The notes under the pieces were generated by a model, which saw nothing but the letters and a program-made list of their open reading frames with translations, searched no databases and was not told the DNA's origin. Positions 24,401 through 35,269 of a DNA stretch of 64,000 nucleotides are shown here, piece after piece (the first letter of the stretch is position 1; each line of letters opens with the position of its first letter). The translations under genes and the position numbers were made by a program. Source of the stretch: Eucalyptus grandis. Lineage: Eukaryota > Streptophyta > Magnoliopsida > Myrtales > Myrtaceae. Location: positions 1,862,461-1,926,460 of the forward strand of contig NC_052618.1 in assembly GCF_016545825.1 (NCBI RefSeq), given 5' to 3'.

Positions 24401-27400
24401 ATAAGAGTACTGCTGGAGACAACATGAACAACAATACTATATTGGATAAGGAGCCAATCCTTGGCAGTGACCGTGCTTTAGTTACTTGCCAGTCCCCCTC
24501 TGAAGATCTTGAGAAAATATATTCTGTGTTGGCTTCTAAAGAACACAAACTGTCACAAACTGCTTTAAGAGTTGTTCTCCAGAAAAGGGCTAAACTGGTA
24601 ATTTTCTTTTCCTGTTAATATGTACCACAGCGTTTTTTAGTGTTTCAAACTGCTGATTTTTTTTCGTCAAAAAAAAAAAAACTGCTGATGTTTTAGTGGT
24701 AGCCTGATGCAGCAGCTCAGCAGTTTTTGAAGTGTTAAAAAATATTTTTGGATGTGCGCGCTGCACGGAAACATAATTTTGGTATTAGTTATAGTTTTTA
24801 GTTTGTGATGTGTGCAAGTGTATGGTATATTTTGTGGAGGATGAACAAGGGACAAGATAGGATAATTTGAAGGATATAGGACATGAGATATGGGGGAAAT
24901 AGTTTTATTAGTTAAACAAACTAGTTTGATGAAAATACAATGAAGGTCTAAGACCTTTCAAGGTGAAGAGTTCACCCCCACATACAAGGTGGAGGTAACC
25001 TCTCACACTCAAATGATCAACTTCCAAGCCTATTTATAGGCATGAATCACCGCCATCCTTCACCGACATTGAGTACAAAAATAATATAAAATTACAGCTG
25101 GCTTCTTGTCTTCTCTTGTTGCGACTTCTTCCGCATCTTCTGGTGGCTTCTCCATTTTTCTGTATTTTTCTATTCTTCAGCAGCTTTTGTTGACTTTTCT
25201 TTGGCCTTTTTGCTGTCCACGTGTTCTGCTGGCCACGTACTAGAAAGTTCTTCATTATTTGAGAGTTTTCCATGCACGTAGAGCTTATTCCCTTGAAAAC
25301 TCCAGCAACTACTATAATATTATTTTATTGTGTGCCCATCTTTTCTTGATCAACTTGAGGCTTCTTCACGTGAATGTTAGTAATTTCTAGATTTTATTGA
25401 AAAGGGATCACTAATTTCTAACATGAAGCTTATCAGTTTGGTGTTGTCATAATAAGTCCGTTTTAAATTTTCTGATTAGGAAGTTATCTTCTAGCATTTT
25501 ATGTAAGCAAATGATCCAGAAGGTGAATGATCCCTTTGCAATTTTTTGGACATTGCCGGTTGGCTTTGTATTAGTCTTTCTTATGTAACTGACAGTAACA
25601 ACAATTCTGTTAGAAATTGGTGATCCATTTTCAACAAAATCTAGAAGCTACTAGCTTAATGAAGAATAAACTTGAAGACTCTCAAATGTTGAAGAAGCTT
25701 CTGGTACTATGTGAAGAAGCCCAAGTTGATCAAGAAAAGAGGAGCACACAATAAAATAATATTCTGGTAGTTGCTGAAGTTTTCAAGAGAATAAGCTCTA
25801 CGTGCATGGGAAATTTGTGCATGGGAAATCTTGAAAGAAAAGTCAACAAAAGCTGCTGAGATTAGAAAAATGAAGAAAAATGGAGAAGCCACCAGAAGAT
25901 CCGAAGAAGCCGCACGAGCAGGAGATAAAGAAGCAAAGTTGTAATTTTATATTAATTTTTGTACTAGATGTCGGTGGAGTATGGCGGTGAATTCACGCCT
26001 ATAAATAGGCTTGGAAGTTGATCATTTGTGTGAGAGAGGTTACCTCCACCTTGTATGTGGGAGTGAACTTTTCACCTTGAAAGGTCTTAGACCTTCATTG
26101 TACTTTCATCAAATTAGTTTGTTTAACTAATAAAACTATTTCCCCTATATCTCATGTCCTATATCCTTCAAATTATCATACTTGTCCTTGTTCATCCTCC
26201 ACAAAATATACCATACATTTGCACACGTCACTAACCAAAAATTATAACTAATATCAAAACCATGCTTCCGCAGCGCTCACGTCCAAAATATTTTTTTAAC
26301 AAATTCCTTGTGACTGGGAATACTCATGTTCTGTTCAAAATTATGCTTTCTTGCAGTCCCTTCAGCTGCGAAATATAGAAGATGAGATTGCGAAGTGTGA
26401 CAAGTGTATCCATACGATTTTGAATGGTATGACTGTTAGTGGATTTGCTTTAAGAAGCCAATTTTCCATTATTGAGCTTGTTTACATCAATATTTATCTT
26501 GTTGAGCTTTGATGGTAGACATTGAGGATAAGCTTGTGTCGCGACATGAACTCTGCTATGTGATTCTAAATAGTTCTCAATGCATCTGAATTGAGCCGTC
26601 AGCCTGTCATTAGTTAGCCTTAACAGAAAGATAAAATTCACTTAATCTCTTTTTGATTCAGGAGCGGCATTTTCTTGATGTCTTTCTATTGATTTTGTAT
26701 CTGTACTTTGTAGAGAAATGAAGGTCTAGATTGAAAGATTACTGGCTGCACTACTGCTGGCTATGTTATGTAGTAGTAAGGAAATTTCATTTGCTTGTCA
26801 AGGCAGTTGAATGTTTTGGATACTTCTGCTTTCTAGTGAAAGGATGGATGTTCATTGGATGTTCTGTGTCTGTTACACATATGGGTTGACTAATTGCTTT
26901 TTCTTGATTTCTATGCGTTTCTGTCCATTCTATCAGCGTCATCATTCTCTGATGCATTTTATCCCTCAGAAGGATAAAAGTCATTATTTGTGTGATTACT
27001 ATTTGTAATGGGAAGTTGGTTATTAGTGAATGCAAATTAGGGATTGTCTGGAGACCTATCATTTTGCAATTTGTGACTGATGGATAGTTCTTTAGGATAG
27101 CTTCATCTTTTCATCTTGTCATAGGTGGAGCTGATGCTTTAGCGCTGAAGATAGACTCCATAATTGATGGTTGTAATTATTCGTGCCTGGAAACTACTGC
27201 TCATGAAAGGCCAAATACCCATCTTGAAGGCCAACCTTTGCCCCATTGTACCGATGTAAAGTTGTCTGAGGCTGTTAACTACAGACAAAGTCCATGTCAA
27301 GTAAGTTCCCACCATGAAAAGTTGCACTTTTTCCTTTTCCTTTATTTTTGTTTTTTCAGTATCTTTTCCTGTTTTATTCTTATTGGACCTCTAATAAGAT

Positions 27401-28892
27401 GGTATAACCTTTATAGACGAGGTCAACAAAATTAATTTTTCTGTTATTAACATTCTATTAACACAGAGGGACAGCATACATTGCAAGAGGATGCTCAAAT
27501 GCAAATGACTGAAGGGATAGGCCCCGTTTGGTGTGTGAAAACTTTCCAGTTCTCATTTTCCACTGAAAATGGAAACACGTCAAAACTGATTAGGTCCTGT
27601 CGCATTATGAAAACAGTTTTCAAGTGAAGACAAGGAAAATTGTTTTCACTTTCATAACTAAAGATTGAAATGCCCTTTAATATGTGATTATGTTTCCATT
27701 TTCATAGAAAATGGCAGTAAAATAGTTTTGTTTCCTGTTTCTTGCATACGCATTTCATTTGTGAAGAAAAATTCAACATGAACGGTGTTTGTAAGGACTC
27801 TCTGGAACTGCAATTAGAAATTTATGCTCTCTTCTCTGCCAACATATGCTTTTCACATCTTCTCTGCAGGAGTTGGATGAAATATGCGATGCAAACACTT
27901 GGATTTTACCAACTTATCATATTTGTGTCACTGATGGTAAGATATATGGAATATAACGTCTTTTTAAGAATGCGAGAAATTCACTCTTGATGGCATCGTT
28001 GACACTATAAATGGAATTTTCTTGTGTACGGTGGTAATTTCTGCGATGCTCAGAATTCTGAATGTGCAAATACAATTATCTGCCAACATATGCTTTTCAC
28101 ATCTTGTGTACTGTTTTTCTAGTATACATAGGTTTGCTTGTCCATGATGTCAGAACAGACTGGGATGGTTATGAACTCCAGAGATGGTCGTGACTTGCAA
28201 ATACAATTATCTGACTTACTTTAGAAATGTCCTGCAAATTGACTGTCCTTTCCTGCTTTGGTCATTTCTTCAAAGACACCGTGGTTTGCTCCTAATACGT
28301 TGAAACTAGGGAATATCTCCCTGCTTATCTGAAGTTTGTTTGGTGAAGACAAATTCTTGTTAGTAGCTTGGGTACTTGTTTGGCTGGTATGCTTATCCTA
28401 TAGAGATGGCCATAGGAGGATTGCATCTATTTTATCATTTTGCTTTCACATCTTTAACATGTGATGGAATGGCATGAACTGCTGAAGTGATGAAAAGCGA
28501 ATGGTTGCAAAACTTGATTAAAATCTGGTGAGGTGTTACGCTGTCTCATGAATCTTTGCAGCATGTCTAGAAAAACATGATCCTCCATTGAGGTCGTGTG
28601 AAATCTAGATCTCCTTTACGATGCTCCTACCTACTCTGTTGAGATGAGGTTTTGTTGGTTGAAATTTTCAGTCGAGTTATATTATGCATGTTGATTCGTG
28701 ATGCTCCAAGCAGCTGGCTAATGTTGATCTGCACTTCGTCTAAAAGGTGGGTTTGTCGCTAAAGTGACTGTCAAAGGTGCGGATCTCGAGTGTTCGACTG
28801 ACGGAAACCCTCGCTCCACTCCTCAAGGAGCCAGAGAATCGGCTGCAGCCAACACGCTGGTCATATTGAAAAGCGCCACTAACCAGGGGTAG
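18460..28892 (+). CDS. Nine-exon conserved plant protein with C-terminal dsRNA-binding domain (5' end missing)
   Basis: Exons: 18460-18934, 19421-19575, 20429-20541, 21571-21820, 24349-24597, 26357-26426, 27125-27300, 27870-27936, 28747-28892 (stop TAG). All junctions are GT-AG, the phases chain correctly (0-1-0-2-0-0-1-0-1) and no stop interrupts 567 codons. It therefore looks functional despite large intronic insertions. Exon 1 begins VHGVVILYNYYHRKQH, typical of the N-terminal part of an uncharacterised plant family I remember but cannot name. Exons 8-9 (LDEICDANTW...GGFVAKVTVKG...GARESAAANTLVILK) fit a dsRBD: helix, strands, then the alanine-rich helix. That suggests RNA binding, probably nuclear or cytosolic; no signal peptide or membrane segment is visible. 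The first exon with the start codon is not in the window. It is either left of the retrotransposon block or lost. Confidence 0.82.
19975..20094. repeat. 60 bp tandem duplication in intron 2
   Basis: Two copies (from 19975 and 20035) of a unit with GCATTCACGA/GCAAGCTCC and CTATGTTCCCCTCAACACC, differing at a few bases. They lie between exons 2 and 3 of the nine-exon gene. Confidence 0.85.
20608..20640. repeat. C-rich tract in intron 3
   Basis: Runs of C (CACCCCCCGCCCCCCCCGCC and onward) give G-runs on the minus strand able in principle to form a quadruplex. Positional noise is possible because such tracts assemble poorly. Confidence 0.6.
20830..21100 (-). mobile_element. LINE reverse-transcriptase 3' fragment (zinc-binding RT domain)
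   Basis: A minus-strand frame reads KPIRRAKITPKAAFFTCKA, then LLTTDNYPRRGLQLVN. This is the conserved core of the zf-RVT region after plant LINE reverse transcriptases (WKxxxPPKVAFFxW...LxTxDNLxRRGL). It is a 5'- and 3'-truncated scrap in intron 3 of the nine-exon gene. It also resembles LINE-derived host ORFs; no other LINE domain is visible nearby. Confidence 0.55.
21653..21796 (+). repeat. 78 bp in-frame tandem duplication within exon 4
   Basis: Starting at 21653 and 21731, two copies encode EQKYNSIPSCKPKTSYTKRK and EQKYNNIPSSEPKTSYTKRK, the second shortened after the shared KLN. The 26-codon period keeps frame. It adds a lysine/serine-rich linker repeat to the protein. Confidence 0.92.
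21864..21868. repeat. Target-site duplication GGATA (left)
   Basis: Recurs at 23715-23719 directly after the solo LTR. Confidence 0.9.
22230..22237 (+). promoter_or_regulatory. TATA box in solo LTR
   Basis: TATAAATA in a GC-rich context, facing the same way as the host gene. It could start transcription toward exon 5. Confidence 0.5.
22663..22684. repeat. 22 bp perfect palindrome with telo-box core
   Basis: The centre GCAAACCCTAGGGTTTGC is self-complementary and extends two bases each side. It contains the plant telo-box AAACCCTA on both strands. The related LTR at 12519-17780 keeps only half of it. Confidence 0.85.
23715..23719. repeat. Target-site duplication GGATA (right)
   Basis: Right-hand copy of 21864-21868. 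Confidence 0.9.
24733..25423 (-). mobile_element. Solo LTR (691 bp), minus orientation, intron 5
   Basis: Bounded by TGTTAAAAAA and TTTCTAACA and flanked by identical TGAAG pentamers (24728-24732, 25424-25428). It is the reverse complement of most of 25608-26301. It contains CCTATTTATAGG on both strands (TATA-like) and the block AGGTCTAAGACCTTTCAAGG. The TGTTAGAAATTGG start on its sense strand is copia-like. The superfamily is not proven because no coding region is present. Confidence 0.88.
25608..26301 (+). mobile_element. Solo LTR (694 bp), plus orientation, intron 5
   Basis: It begins TGTTAGAAATTGGTGATCC and ends TTTTTTTAACA, with AATTC duplications on both sides (25603-25607, 26302-26306). 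Same family as 24733-25423 but inserted in the opposite direction 184 bp away. The different target duplications show two independent insertions, each later reduced to a solo LTR. Confidence 0.88.
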
Positions 28893-30189
28893 AAGCTGCA
28901 TCATACTCAGCCACTCATCTGAATTCTGCATTTTGCCTTAAGACATGTATATATGCTGGTCATGCGACTTTTGTAATCCATCCTGTGGGTCGTTAAGTCT
29001 TTTGGCTGATGACAATAGGGTCTTGCTTGTGAACAATTGTAGAACCTCTGCATGATAGGGAACAAAGACTCTAACCTTGCGGGTGTCATGTTAGCATATT
29101 TTAGTCTTAAGACTCCATGGTCCTGGTATATATTAATGGAACCGGACTGATATTACGACTCTTTTGCCTTTTCCTCTCTGTACACAGCGAGGTAATTTTG
29201 AAGACTTGAGTTGTTCGTAAATGATGTTTGCTCTCGCTTGTCATTTTCCCATTTGGGATTTTGGCGAGGAAGGATCTAGGAGACAGTTCCAGTCATGGTT
29301 ATACAACTTAAAAATGAAGTAAGCAGGGTCGTTTGTAAATTTGGCTTGCGTTCCTCGACCCTGCGGCTCGATCTTTTCATGGAGTGGAAATAACATGAAC
29401 CGACAAAGCCTACTTCAGTTTTTATTAAATGGTCTGTCTTCGACGACTGAAGCAACATATTTCCTTGTTTTCTAGTATTCACGCTCTTCCATCTCTTGCA
29501 TTTTCAGTTTCTGTTTGCAAATCAGATCGGGATTTTGGTTTGGCCGGAAACTCCAATGGATACCTCGATTTGTCTCAAGGTCTAAAGTTGAAGTCACGTC
29601 ACTTTTTGTGCACGTGAGAACTCTGCCATTAGAAAAAAAAAAAATACTTCTGCAACTACTTGATAATCATCAATCATACATCGACAAATGATATAACACG
29701 TCCGCAGGAAAATTGGACTTTTACTTTTAGATCTCCGAGATGGTATGTTAACTGCCGTTGGCAACTTACATTTGCCAGAATTTCATTTTATTGAGCCAGT
29801 CATTATACAAAAGTCCATAGGTAATTGAAAAACCGCAGCTTCCCCGCTACTGCAGAAATAAGAGGCAAATAAAAACTAAATGACCATTATTCATACATTC
29901 AAATGACTTATACTACAGAGAACGATTGTTGACACATTACTCTCAGCTATTTACTATTATGATCCGATTCTCTCGTCTTTCCAGCCATGTGGACACGGTG
30001 GCTAGACAACAGCATCAAACAAGAAGAGAAGAAAAAAAAATATACAGGTGAGTTGGCGGAAGACTTGAAAGAATATGGGACCGTTGGTGAGAATAGACTT
30101 GAGAAGCAAAGGTATATACGTGTAAAAGCATGCCTAAACTATTCAGCATCCAGCAGCTTTCAAGAATTTGTCATAAGGTTTTGACGGCG
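28893..30189. other. 3' flank of the nine-exon gene and intergenic DNA
   Basis: After the stop the sequence becomes T-rich and frame-poor. It probably holds the 3' untranslated region, then spacer. I see no further exon or RNA gene; short frames at 29276-29617 and 29987-30184 have no family features. Confidence 0.5.
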
Positions 30190-30369
30190 CTAATCTAAAA
30201 GAATGTGGTCCATAATCGTGTGAACAGAGCTGGCGCTGATGCTGGCGTCGCAATTGGTCACTCTCATGCAACTTTCCATTCCCTTCCAAAAGCTCCATAT
30301 TCTGTCAGAAAAGCCGAGCATGTATATAATGTTAGCAACGGTTTCTCTGGAAGAGAGTTGAATCCTTCC
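30190..30369 (-). pseudogene. Terminal exon-like fragment, unrecognised protein
   Basis: On the minus strand a TTTTACAG acceptor is followed by 59 codons and a TAG stop. The product reads GRIQLSSRETVANIIYML, GFSDRIWSFWKGMESCMRV and ends SSVHTIMDHILLD. Composition and the clean acceptor argue for a real last exon. I do not recognise the family, and no upstream exon in the same frame is obvious before the sequence at 30765-30874. It may be the end of a gene broken by the element at 31365-34593. Confidence 0.45.
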
Positions 30370-30730
30370 CTGTAAAATTCCTCTCACCTAATCATCTACA
30401 CCAAAGCAGCCCAAGTAATTTTACATGATGAAAACAAACATATGCCTCTTGACTTAATTAGATCCAAGCAGACAGAAGCCACATATACAATGGCAACATA
30501 CCATTAGTCCCTTTAGGTTCATTTATGATGCGAGCATAACAGAGACCTTTGCAAGTTCAATAGAGGGTTTCATTTATATAACCCACCAGATGGTTACTAA
30601 GTGATAATGGTGTCCTCCTTACAAAGCAAATGTACTTACCAAACTTGGAATTGGGAAATGAGGGGCGTTGTTTTCATTTGCACCCGACACAACTATAGCC
30701 TTCGCTTCCTGCTGTTCTTCTTACCTTCAC

Positions 30731-30731
<1 letters not shown>

Positions 30732-30764
<33 letters not shown>
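30732..30764. repeat. Poly(A) run, 33 bases
   Basis: An uninterrupted run of A on the plus strand. On the minus strand it directly follows the exon-like fragment at 30765-30874, where an intron or coding sequence would be expected. Confidence 0.9.
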
Positions 30765-30765
<1 letters not shown>

Positions 30766-30874
30766 ATCTTCTGCTGTTTGCCTGTCACGAGAGCTTCACA
30801 TTGATTCTTCATTTGGTCATACGGGGTACTGAGGAAACTGGCAAGCTTGCAACCTGTCTAGCTGTTTCCAGAAC
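30765..30874 (-). pseudogene. EFR3/SRL2-like ARM-repeat protein exon fragment, frameshifted
   Basis: A TGACAG acceptor precedes VLETARQVASLPVSSVP. A second frame then reads YDQMKNQCEALVTGKQQKM. Together these resemble a conserved exon of plant EFR3-like (SEMI-ROLLED LEAF 2-like) plasma-membrane scaffold proteins as I remember them. The join needs two bases removed near 30825, so the exon is broken. A poly(T) run (minus strand) replaces the expected continuation. Family call is moderate; no other exon of that gene is visible. Confidence 0.4.
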
Positions 30875-31364
30875 CTGTCAACAATTTTAGAACCATGAGA
30901 AGTAAGCCCATTTAATTCCTTCATGAACGATTTACAGAATAGAAACTTAAAACTGATTATTTCATTAAAACAACAAAAAATGACGTAGGAAACAATGAGT
31001 GCATCAAGAAGTCATAAATTTAAATGTCTTAAGAAGGGTGTCCCAATAAGAGTTGATAGCATGTAGCTCTACAATCTCCACCACCGCTATCTATCTTAAC
31101 TAAATAACAAGTTAACCATCATTAACAGGATAGCTTAATTCATGAACTTGACAGTTTTCTCGAAACAGCTTACATATCTTCTCCACTCACTCACATATAT
31201 GTTCCACAAATTGCATCAAAAACCATTCTTCAATGAAGTTCAATTTTGTCCAGTTCAGCCACCCAGCTCAGTTTTACATACTTCAATGTTAACAAGTCTA
31301 ACAGGTTGCATCATGGGCTATAATAAGGTTAAGCTTATTCACCGTTATGCCATCTAATTTGCAC

Positions 31365-31455
31365 ATGAAGTTCATCTAGGTCTTTCCTACTAACGTGGTC
31401 ATCGCTTCTTATCACTCCAATCTTAAACTTAGCTCTGATACCACAAAAAGAAGGA
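31365..31455 (-). mobile_element. Truncated internal region with primer site, minus-strand gypsy element
   Basis: Reverse complement matches the first bases after the LTR at 3373-3470, including the primer-binding site (minus-strand TGGTATCAGAGC at 31432-31443) and GATTGGAGTGATAAG. Similarity stops near 31365, so the rest of the element is deleted. Confidence 0.8.
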
Positions 31456-31649
31456 TGTCACGCCCCGATCCTCGGGCATGCACACATCCTTCTACTTGGT
31501 CGATTTTAAAATGCGATATCCCAGAACTATGTATCGCCGACCCTTTCATTAATTAGGTACATGCGGAAGCAATTATAAATTCCCTGACAATAAAACAATG
31601 AGATAGAAAAGTAAGGTCATATTTTTCATATTGAAACTTATAACCAAAC

Positions 31650-31656
31650 TTTTATA
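31650..31656 (-). promoter_or_regulatory. TATA box of the minus-strand LTR
   Basis: Minus-strand TATAAAA, at the place equivalent to 3173 in the plus-strand LTR. Confidence 0.4.
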
Positions 31657-31671
31657 CAAAACACAAACCAG

Positions 31672-31971
31672 AGTACTTCACAACTATTCACAAATTTTTA
31701 CTCTAACTCTATTCACATCAAAATGGAGTTCACAAAAAAAGATGGAATCTCAGTCTATCCGGGTCATACTCAAGGCCCCTCTCGGTATTATCTTCTTCTT
31801 CCAAAAATCCTTCTTCTGAGGAGTACTTCACAACTATTCACAACTTTTTACTCTAACTCTATTCACATCAAAATGGAGTTCACAAAAGAAGATGGAATCT
31901 CAGTCTATCCGGGTCGTACTCAAGGCCCTTCTCGGTATTATCTTCTTCTTCCAAAAATCCTTCTTCTTAGG
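31672..31971. repeat. 150 bp tandem duplication within the LTR
   Basis: Two copies beginning AGTACTTCACAACTATTCAC at 31672 and 31822 agree almost throughout. Confidence 0.88.
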
Positions 31972-32434
31972 TTTTCTCCTCAGAGTACTCCTTCTCAGAT
32001 TCCTCCTCAGCTCAGAGTACTCCTATTTAGTTTCCTCCTCAGCTCCTTATCGGGGTCCTGAAATGTTGTCCTACAATCGAGATGAGACTACATCTCAGCG
32101 AGTTCTACCCCACTAAGACTCAATTAGAGAACCAATACACTACTCGGTTGCCTAAGCATAGCACGAGTCAGAGGACTTACCTTAGCCTCAGTCTTAACCT
32201 ACAATTCAAGGTTACATATGAACACTTCACAAATCATAACGAACAATCAATCAAATCACGACAATCTGATCAAATCATTGATTAATTGAATTAGTCGATT
32301 ACATGTCAGACGGACCATTCTAGGTCATTGATTCCACACCATATAACCTCCCATCGGGCACTTGGTCACAAAGCCACATCAATGCTCTCGGGCGTCAAGT
32401 TCACCAAGGTGACTTATCCACTAGACAATTGCGT

Positions 32435-32880
32435 GCGTTCTTTAAGGCGTCGTTTTCGCCAATGACATCCTTAGTCACCGAACGACGCATGCCTATAATC
32501 ATGTACTCAATAGACAATTGTGTGCGTTCTTTAAGGCGCCGTTTTCGCCAGTGATGTCCTTAGTCACCGAACCACACATGCCTTTGACAATGTGTTTAAT
32601 AGACAAGTGCATGTGTTCTTTAATGCGCCGTTTTCACCAGTGATGTCCTTAATCACCGAACCATGCATGCCTATAATAATATGAATACTAAACCGATACG
32701 TGCGTTCTTTAAGGCGCTGTTTTCGCCAGTGATATCCCAATCACTAAACCACCTAGGTCCACAATAATGTATGTACTAGACCGATACATGCGTTTTTTAA
32801 GGTGCCATTTTCGCCAGTGATATCCTAGATCATCGAACCACATAGGCCCATACATTGTGTCTGATCGGTTCAAGCCCAGA
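32435..32880. repeat. Five-copy 89 bp tandem repeat in the LTR
   Basis: Units start at 32435, 32524, 32613, 32702 and 32790, each with GCGTTCTTTAAGGCG, TTTTCGCCAGTGAT and ATCACCGAACCA. The last copy is the most diverged. Confidence 0.88.
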
Positions 32881-34606
32881 GTATTTCCGATTCGCTCTCA
32901 CGATTCTACTCACTTTATAACTCAACCAAGCATTATAAATGCTGAATAACATACTCGGCCAACTATCAAGCAATTATTCAATCCCACTCAATTTCAATCA
33001 ATTTAAGGTAAATCTCTAAAATATCACAATTTATTTAATTCCATGCAACGTAGAACTCAATTAAATAAACGAACTGCGCTACGACAATTAGCACGAGATT
33101 TCGGTCATCGGCCATCTCAACCTTAATTTCTGAAAAATAAATAAATAAATAAATAATTTGAAAATTAAATAATTAATATTAAAAATTCAATTTAGCTCAA
33201 AATAAAGCCCGATTAAATAAACAGACTTCACCACGGTCATCAGCATAATATTCCGGTTCTTGGCCATCCCAGTTGAATTTTCGGAAAATAAATAAATAAT
33301 TAATTTAATTCCGAAAAATAATATTTAAATACAAAAAATTCCACTTAGGCCCGAATTGCCAAATTGAAGCCCGATAAAGGGTCGAAAAATCCTGAGCTAC
33401 CCTCAATAAATAGTAGACCATGTCTACTTGCTAAATACACATTCAATTTGTCTAATTTGCATCACAATTAACTAATAAACACTAATCTAACCACCTAAAC
33501 ATAATTAAATAAAACTAAACAATCATTAAGTATAATTAGCCGCGCAAGTCGGATCAATTTGACAGGGACGATGCGAGGAACAATAAACTCCAAAGCGTGC
33601 CTCGGATTCGGGGCATGGAAATCTCAAAACGGGCCTAGAACCGTTGCTGGAAACCCATTTTCCAGCTGCTGTTCTTGGCCAAATGAAGCTGCTCCAGGGG
33701 TTGAAAAGGCGGAGCAAGGCCAGTGGAGAGCAAGGGGAACGCCGGAGAGGTTGAGCGGTGGCCGGACGGAGCTAGGCAGCGGCTGGAGGTGGCTAGGCGA
33801 GCTGGGCAGAGGTGGAGCAGGGGCTGGAGACGCACGGGGGAGGACGCTTGGGTGGTGGAGAGGGCAGGCGGCGCACGGCGGCAAGCGGTGGACGCGCGGG
33901 AGCGTAGTGCAGGCTGCGGGATGGGCGGTGACGGCTACTTCGGCGAGCTGCTGCTTCTGTTCTTCTTCGGCTTCTAGTTCGCTCTCTCGAACGCGTGGAG
34001 GGGAGAAGGAGAGAGAGAGAGAGAAGATAATATTTGACTGGTCAAAATGAAAAAGAAAGAGAGGAATAAGAGAGAGGGTAGGCGGTCGGTGAGGAGGGGA
34101 ATCGCACGAGGGGGAGGGGAGAGGAGAGAGAAGAGAGAGAGAAGAAGAGAGAAAAGGGAGAGAGAGGGAGAGAAAAGAAAGAAAATAACCTAATACTATT
34201 AGTCTTATTTTTTTTTCTTTTCTTTTCTCTTTCCCTTTCTATATTCTTTCTGTCTTCGATTTTTCCTCCGATAATTTCTTTCTTGAAATTTCGGACTCGG
34301 CAATAAATTGACAGATGATGAGATGGTCCTAAAAATGAATTATGACACGTTCGAATATTCGATTACCAAGACCAATTTAAATTTCATGGTTAGAATTAAT
34401 CAGACGCGATTTTAGTCAAATCCAACCAATTAAGTAGCTTTTAGGGATTTTACTGTAGATACATCCCTTAACGGCTTCACCCAATAGGTTAGTTAACTTA
34501 TGAGTGATCATCTCAAAGAAAAAGGACCATAGGCACGTCGACGATATGCCCATTTCACTTTATCGAAACGAGGTCGAATTTCAGGATGTCACAATTGATT
34601 TGTCAG

Positions 34607-35269
34607 GCATATCTGTTTAATGACTACTAGGAGGACATTGGAACAATCAAGTCATTCTTTGACACTAATTTGGCCCTAATAGAGTAGGTGTGTGTGTGGT
34701 ATTGCATATTCTGCTCGATAACTCAAAATTGGAGATGTCAATGTCATCTGCTAATTCAGTCATCACCTCTTCTATAGTCGTTAATCACTTGATATGCTGG
34801 CTTAACCTTAGGGCTGGAAAAATACTTACTCTTTAGATCTTTTTGGCTACAATTTCTATGTCAATCTGGGGCCTCATCTCAATCACGTTCTCAGAAAAAT
34901 CATAGAAGCTTCGAGTTCAAACTTTGGCTGTCATAAAGTGATACTATTTGTCCTTTGAGGAGACTATGGCTTTTCTAATAGTGGGTTAATTTCCTGTAAT
35001 GCAGCCTCCAAAGTTTGAATTTTATGATCCGCAAACACCTTTCTACACGTCTCCAAGATTCTTACCCCCAGTAAAGTTGATAAATGCAGGGTAAGCTTGT
35101 CAACACGATAAGTCTCTGTTTTTGTTATGGTCTAAACTCTGTCTCTTATTTGGACCGTTTCTGCAGATTGTAGATGCAATAATCTCTCACGGTTGCTTCT
35201 TGCAAGAATGTCAAGGAGAATTCCAATGTTGGTGTGCGTTCGCATCTAGACTATGGTGTTGAGTTTAAG
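34607..35269 (+). pseudogene. ADP-glucose pyrophosphorylase large subunit fragment
   Basis: Three exon remnants of glucose-1-phosphate adenylyltransferase, the plastid enzyme making ADP-glucose for starch. 34607-34684 reads AYLFNDY-stop-EDIGTIKSFF, where the family has a tryptophan: TGG is now TAG. 35005-35090 gives [19 protein letters not shown], then a one-base shift before KVDKCR. 35167-35269 gives IVDAIISHGCFLQEC, another shift, then NVGVRSHLDYGVEFK. Introns and splice sites are preserved, so this is a genomic-fragment copy, not a retrocopy. Upstream catalytic exons and downstream beta-helix exons are absent. The left end abuts the LTR ending at 34593. Confidence 0.82.

Larger units (their letters stand above)
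31456..34593 (-). repeat. LTR (3138 bp) of a minus-strand chromovirus-like element
   Basis: On the minus strand it runs from TGTGACATCC (34593) to GGGCGTGACA (31456). CT/GA-rich (34000-34180) and GC-rich (33560-33990) boxes match the family at 406 in mirror image. Its subrepeats differ from the 406 family, so it is a sister subfamily. It is followed by a primer site, so it is a 5' LTR, not a solo. The pentamers outside do not match, as expected for a truncated element. Confidence 0.88.

Noticed and set aside
27520..27740. GGCCCCGTTTGG start suggesting a hAT-type MITE in intron 7
   Set aside because: No matching inverted end or target duplication found nearby.
32400..32880. CRISPR-like regular repeats
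   Set aside because: The 89 bp units are contiguous tandem repeats without unique spacers, inside a plant LTR.
31456..34593. Solo LTR interpretation of the minus-strand LTR
   Set aside because: A primer-binding site and internal bases follow it, and the flanking pentamers (AAGGA, ATTGA) differ, so it is a truncated element.
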